A stretch of DNA of 64,000 nt from Rhytidiadelphus loreus (lineage: Eukaryota; Streptophyta; Bryopsida; Hypnales; Hylocomiaceae): NCBI GenBank assembly GCA_947034895.1, contig OX344762.1:11847501-11911500 (forward strand). Reading direction: 5' to 3'. This document shows, piece after piece, positions 60,518 through 64,000 of the stretch. Each line of letters opens with the position of its first letter. The stretch's first letter is position 1. The notes beneath the pieces were generated by a model, which was given only the letters and a program-made list of their open reading frames with translations, was not told the DNA's origin and did not search any database. Position numbers and translations under genes: made by a program.

Positions 60518-61063
60518 TTAACCCCTAAAGGACAATTGTCTGTTCAATGGACAATTGAAAATCCGGGTAGGTTCTTATGAAATCAATTTTCATTGGATGT
60601 ACACAAAAAAATTCACACAACGTGTACATTGGGGGGAATTTAATTTTTTTTCCAAACAAGTGCCTTGATCAAAAGTTATGTTGCCCTAAACTTTTTTGAT
60701 AGCTCAAGCAATATCGGGCAGCTCTTGCAATTTGTTAGGTATGTAACTCACATGATACGAGATGCAAATGTCAAAAAAATAACCATGTATAGTATAAAAA
60801 TCTTACTCTAGGAGGACTTAAAGGCTAATGATTGTGTTGGACAAGGTCAAAAAAAACTTATTCTTCAAACATTCTAATCTTTCAATCTGTGCAGTCAAAG
60901 TTTCTAAAAAAGATTCCACACATTCCATAGTAGTCTAGAAAAAAATTTAGAGTTGGATTTTGAAAAAAAACAAAAACAAAAACAAAACGTTTTTTTCTCA
61001 TTGCCCTTAAAAGTGGCAATTTTCCACAATTTTGCCCAAAATATGTCTTTGGGCTTTAGAGGT
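60518..61063 (-). mobile_element. T3-family TTAA element (reverse, shortened)
   Basis: It starts TTAACCCCTAAAGGACAATT and shares AATCCGGGTAGGTTC and a GGGCAGC block with the reverse complement of 15588-16522. The far end CTTTGGGCTTTAGAGG corresponds to CTTGGGACTTTAGGGG. Confidence 0.6.
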
Positions 61064-61137
61064 CAGAATATAATAAATGCTAATTTGGAAATTTATTTTT
61101 TATTAATAAGTTGTTTGGAAATTATGAAATAGTTTTT

Positions 61138-62030
61138 TTAACCTCTAAAGGACCAAACAGTGTTTTCTTGGCCACATAGCAATTGGGGGCACTAACTACA
61201 AATGGAATCATAACTTTTGACTACATTGTTAAAAAGTTATTGTATAATATGTAATTTTTTTTTAATTGCAAGCGGCCAGGGCAACTCAAAAAAAATATTA
61301 AAAATTCATTTTTTAAGAAGTTAAAAAAATTAATTGGTTCTCTAGATTTATATATACGTGGAAAGCTTTGAATCATTCCATTTTGATTGATGCTTGGATT
61401 GATGAGATGAAAGTTATGAAGACTTTTAGTTTGCAGGCACTTATAGAATCTCTTCTCTAAAATGAACTTTGAAGTCCTTTATTTCACTCAATTTTCAATA
61501 GTTTTGGAAATAAGTAAAAACGTAGGATGCAAATTTTTTATTAGGAAACATTACAACCATTGGAATTGGCATTTTTCAAGTCTTTAACTAAATTCTCAAT
61601 AATTTAGTACTTTGAATCATTTTCTACTTCTTTCTACTTACTATTTCTTTCCTATATGTTGTACAATTCCAAATGATCTGAAAATTTTCAAGCATGTAGT
61701 CAACTTACCTTGAAGAATGAATCTGAAGAAGCACCACTATTTTGGACATTTTTTCATACAAATGTGACCTTGTGAAGTGTAGCTGTCTGTTTTTTGTAGG
61801 GCCAAAAAAGGACTTTTTGTCACTTAAAATAGGACTTCAAATACTAATATCTTGCAATGTACATAGTGAAAATTTCTGAAATGTTTTCCACGTCTTCTCA
61901 AACCATCATACTCCAAGATCCTATGGTTACATATGTCAAAAAAAGAATTCTAAAATTTGATACTTGTATTAGAAATGGTAGTTTTGGAGCATTTTTGATG
62001 AAAAAATAGTCAAAAACCTTTCGGGGTTAA
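61138..62030 (+). mobile_element. T4-family TTAA element, third copy
   Basis: It starts TTTAACCTCTAAAGGACCAA and ends CCTTTCGGGGTTAA, collinear throughout with 42724-43663. Shared blocks include ACGTGGAAAGCTTTGAATCA, CATTACAACCATTGGAATTG and TTCAAGCATGTAGTCAACTT. Non-coding. Confidence 0.8.
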
Positions 62031-63689
62031 TTTCCAACATTCTGACTTACTTTATGATAGTATTTAATTTTCCTTGGATTTGGCAAAGTAGCAACTTCTT
62101 AATTTCCAAAACCATTCAACTTCAAAAATTTAATTATTTTTCTCCAAAGGTGACTTCATACTACAATAGTACGTACGCTTAGTTGCTATTAGTGTCAATT
62201 AGAGGTGCCGAGGAAATTTTGCTTTAAGAATTAAAGTTAGTAGATAAAAAAGGTCCGTTGAAAAATGTCATTTAATAAATAAAATAAAATATTCAAATGA
62301 ATCATAGTTAGATCTACACATTTTAAACACAAATTTTTAAGTCATTTCAACATTCACTATAATAGTAATTTATTTTGTTCTTTTTTAAAAAATTTAGTAG
62401 GTACTAGTAGTCATATTTCACCTTTATTTTTTGAAGATTTTAATGTAGCTTCTATTTGACATGATCTAAAGAGAAAGCTTTGCATCATGAGATTCCAATA
62501 AGTATGGCAAAACTTATGAAGATGAAAATGATTTTTTGGGTCCTTTTCGGCAATTAAAAATTGTATTCTTAAAATTATAAAAATATTTCATTGTGTAAAA
62601 TAGATTCATTCTATCAAGTTTCTCTTTATATAAGCTTAAAGAATGTACCAATAATCCCCTAATTTTTTCTTATGATTATCTCCATTTTTTTCTTAAATTT
62701 CTTTATTACTACAACTAATTTGATTGCTATACCATCATATATCTTTTTTGCATTCAAATTTATTTTATATTTGAGTTTTGAGTTTTGACCTTATATATTT
62801 ATTATATGAAGTCATGGGTTGTCTATTAGTGTGAAAAATCTCAAATGTTTCCATGAAAAAATGTCATTGTTATAACTTTTAAAGCAAAAAATACTAATAC
62901 ATTGATAAATATAACAAAAACAATTCAATCACTTTGAAATTTCTTCGGGAGATAGCCATGCCTGGAGAATAGTGTGAAATATTTCAAATAATTATTTCAT
63001 TATTTACACCCTTTGCAATGACCTTCAAATCAAGAAATCATTTCACTTTTAAAATAAATACAACCCTCCATACATTTTATTGATAAGATTTTTTTTTAAT
63101 ATATGATTAAAAAAAATGTATTTCCTTACCGATGTTTCATTTTTCAGCATTTTGGTCTTAACTGAAAATTATTGTGATTTCTAAAATTGTAATACATAAA
63201 TAAAATTATATCAATTGTTGTATATAATGTATTAGGTTTATATTTTGACAAACAACAAAGGAAAAACAATATTTTATAGTTTGTATTTCAAAATTGTTTT
63301 GAATGTAAGAAAGTCAAAATAAAAAATACACAATATTGTACAATTTGCATTCTAACAGATAGAGTTTGTAATTCTAGTAAATTAGTGAACTTGTCAAACT
63401 TCATTTTCCTAGTAGAAGGAAACTATAGTCATGTTTGACCAAGGCACTAGATCTTCCTAGTCAAGACACATAGATCTTCAACAATTAAACATTTTTGTAG
63501 TTCCTATAATTTCTTCAAAAAAAAACTTCAAAAGATCCTTGTAAATTAATTTTATTAGATATTTTCTTAGTTAAAGAAAATAATACTTGGGTGCAATTCA
63601 TTACTTGAAAAAATATCTAATTTTTTTGAGATTTATGTATAAAGAGAAGGAATTATGGGATGGAGCATGATTTATTGTTTAACCCTTGT
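62031..63689. other. AT-rich intergenic sequence
   Basis: Extremely AT-rich with long A and T runs; no gene, RNA or complete element recognised. Confidence 0.45.
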
Positions 63690-64000
63690 AGAGTTTAACC
63701 CCTATTGCATTATAGAGTTTTGAATTATAAATCTTTATGGTAGGAAATTGAGTTGTAAATCTAAGGAGAAAATTTCAAAAATAATATATATAACAATTTT
63801 TATTTTAAAAGAAGTTATTAAGTAGAAGTAGGTATGAGAAGGAAGAGAAAATTAAATCATTAGTAGTTCTGAAATGGAATTGAAATACATCAATCCTAAT
63901 GGTCAAATAGCTATTAGATCCATGTTGGATGTTTTAGTTTTGAAAAATCATGAAAATTGTTGATCATAAATGAATCCAATACATTGTTTTTTCAAGAAGA
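63690..64000 (+). mobile_element. T3-family fragment at the window edge
   Basis: Blocks GAGTTGTAAATCTAAGGAG, AAGTAGAAGTAGGT, AGAAAATTAAATCATTAGTAG and GGAATTGAAATACATCAATC follow the same order as 15900-16070 in the T3 element. The copy may continue past the window. TTAACCCCTATTG at 63697 may be its mutated left end. Confidence 0.55.

Noticed and set aside
1..64000. tRNA, rRNA or other structured RNA genes
   Set aside because: No cloverleaf with conserved A and B boxes or rRNA-like stretch was noticed by eye; a tRNAscan-SE or Infernal run would be needed to exclude small RNAs.

Overview
The window is nuclear DNA of a land plant. Genes are interrupted by short GT-AG introns and their products are plant-type: a DECAPPING5-like protein, a plant U-box E3 ligase, a PSY-type tyrosine-sulfated peptide precursor, a MAM33/p32-type mitochondrial protein and CAND1. 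The five genes lie in AT-rich sequence full of small non-autonomous DNA transposons. The low gene density and abundance of miniature elements would suit a non-seed plant such as a moss, but nothing here fixes the lineage.

Layout. 1-4 kb: a degenerate ~145-bp tandem satellite and a 56-bp triplication. 4.2-8.8 kb (+): DCP5-like gene, 10 coding exons, 667 aa. 9.4-22.7 kb: no gene; transposon relics, several kinds of tandem repeat, a (TA)n tract and a GC-rich island. 23.7-26.1 kb (+): U-box/ARM E3 ligase, 2 exons, 463 aa, with a duplicated leader. 26-34 kb: miniature elements and a segmental duplication flanking a decayed coiled-coil reading frame split by a hAT-like insertion. 35.0-36.4 kb (+): a 95-aa secreted peptide precursor ending in a PSY-type motif. 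37.6-39.5 kb (-): MAM33-like gene, 3 exons, 248 aa. 41-47 kb: the last two exons of a dead receptor-like kinase gene, nested elements and a Ty1/copia relic. 47.9-57.9 kb (-): intact CAND1, 28 coding exons, 1237 aa, with leader exons up to about 59.5 kb. 59.5-64 kb: more relics.

The genes do not form a pathway cluster. DCP5 (mRNA decapping and P-bodies), CAND1 (cullin-RING ligase exchange) and MAM33 (mitochondrial matrix) are housekeeping; the U-box ligase and the PSY-like peptide are signalling genes.

The most unusual content is (a) the PSY-like gene, easily missed because its exons are 133, 41 and 114 bp; (b) at least five groups of miniature elements bounded by TTAA and CCCYTAAA-like ends, a piggyBac-like signature, with one insertion supported by an empty paralogous site; (c) a separate family with perfect 31-bp inverted repeats and 4-bp target duplications, one copy of which splits a 37-bp tandem array. 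Exon boundaries were set by eye from splice consensus, phase and remembered family alignments; no search was run.
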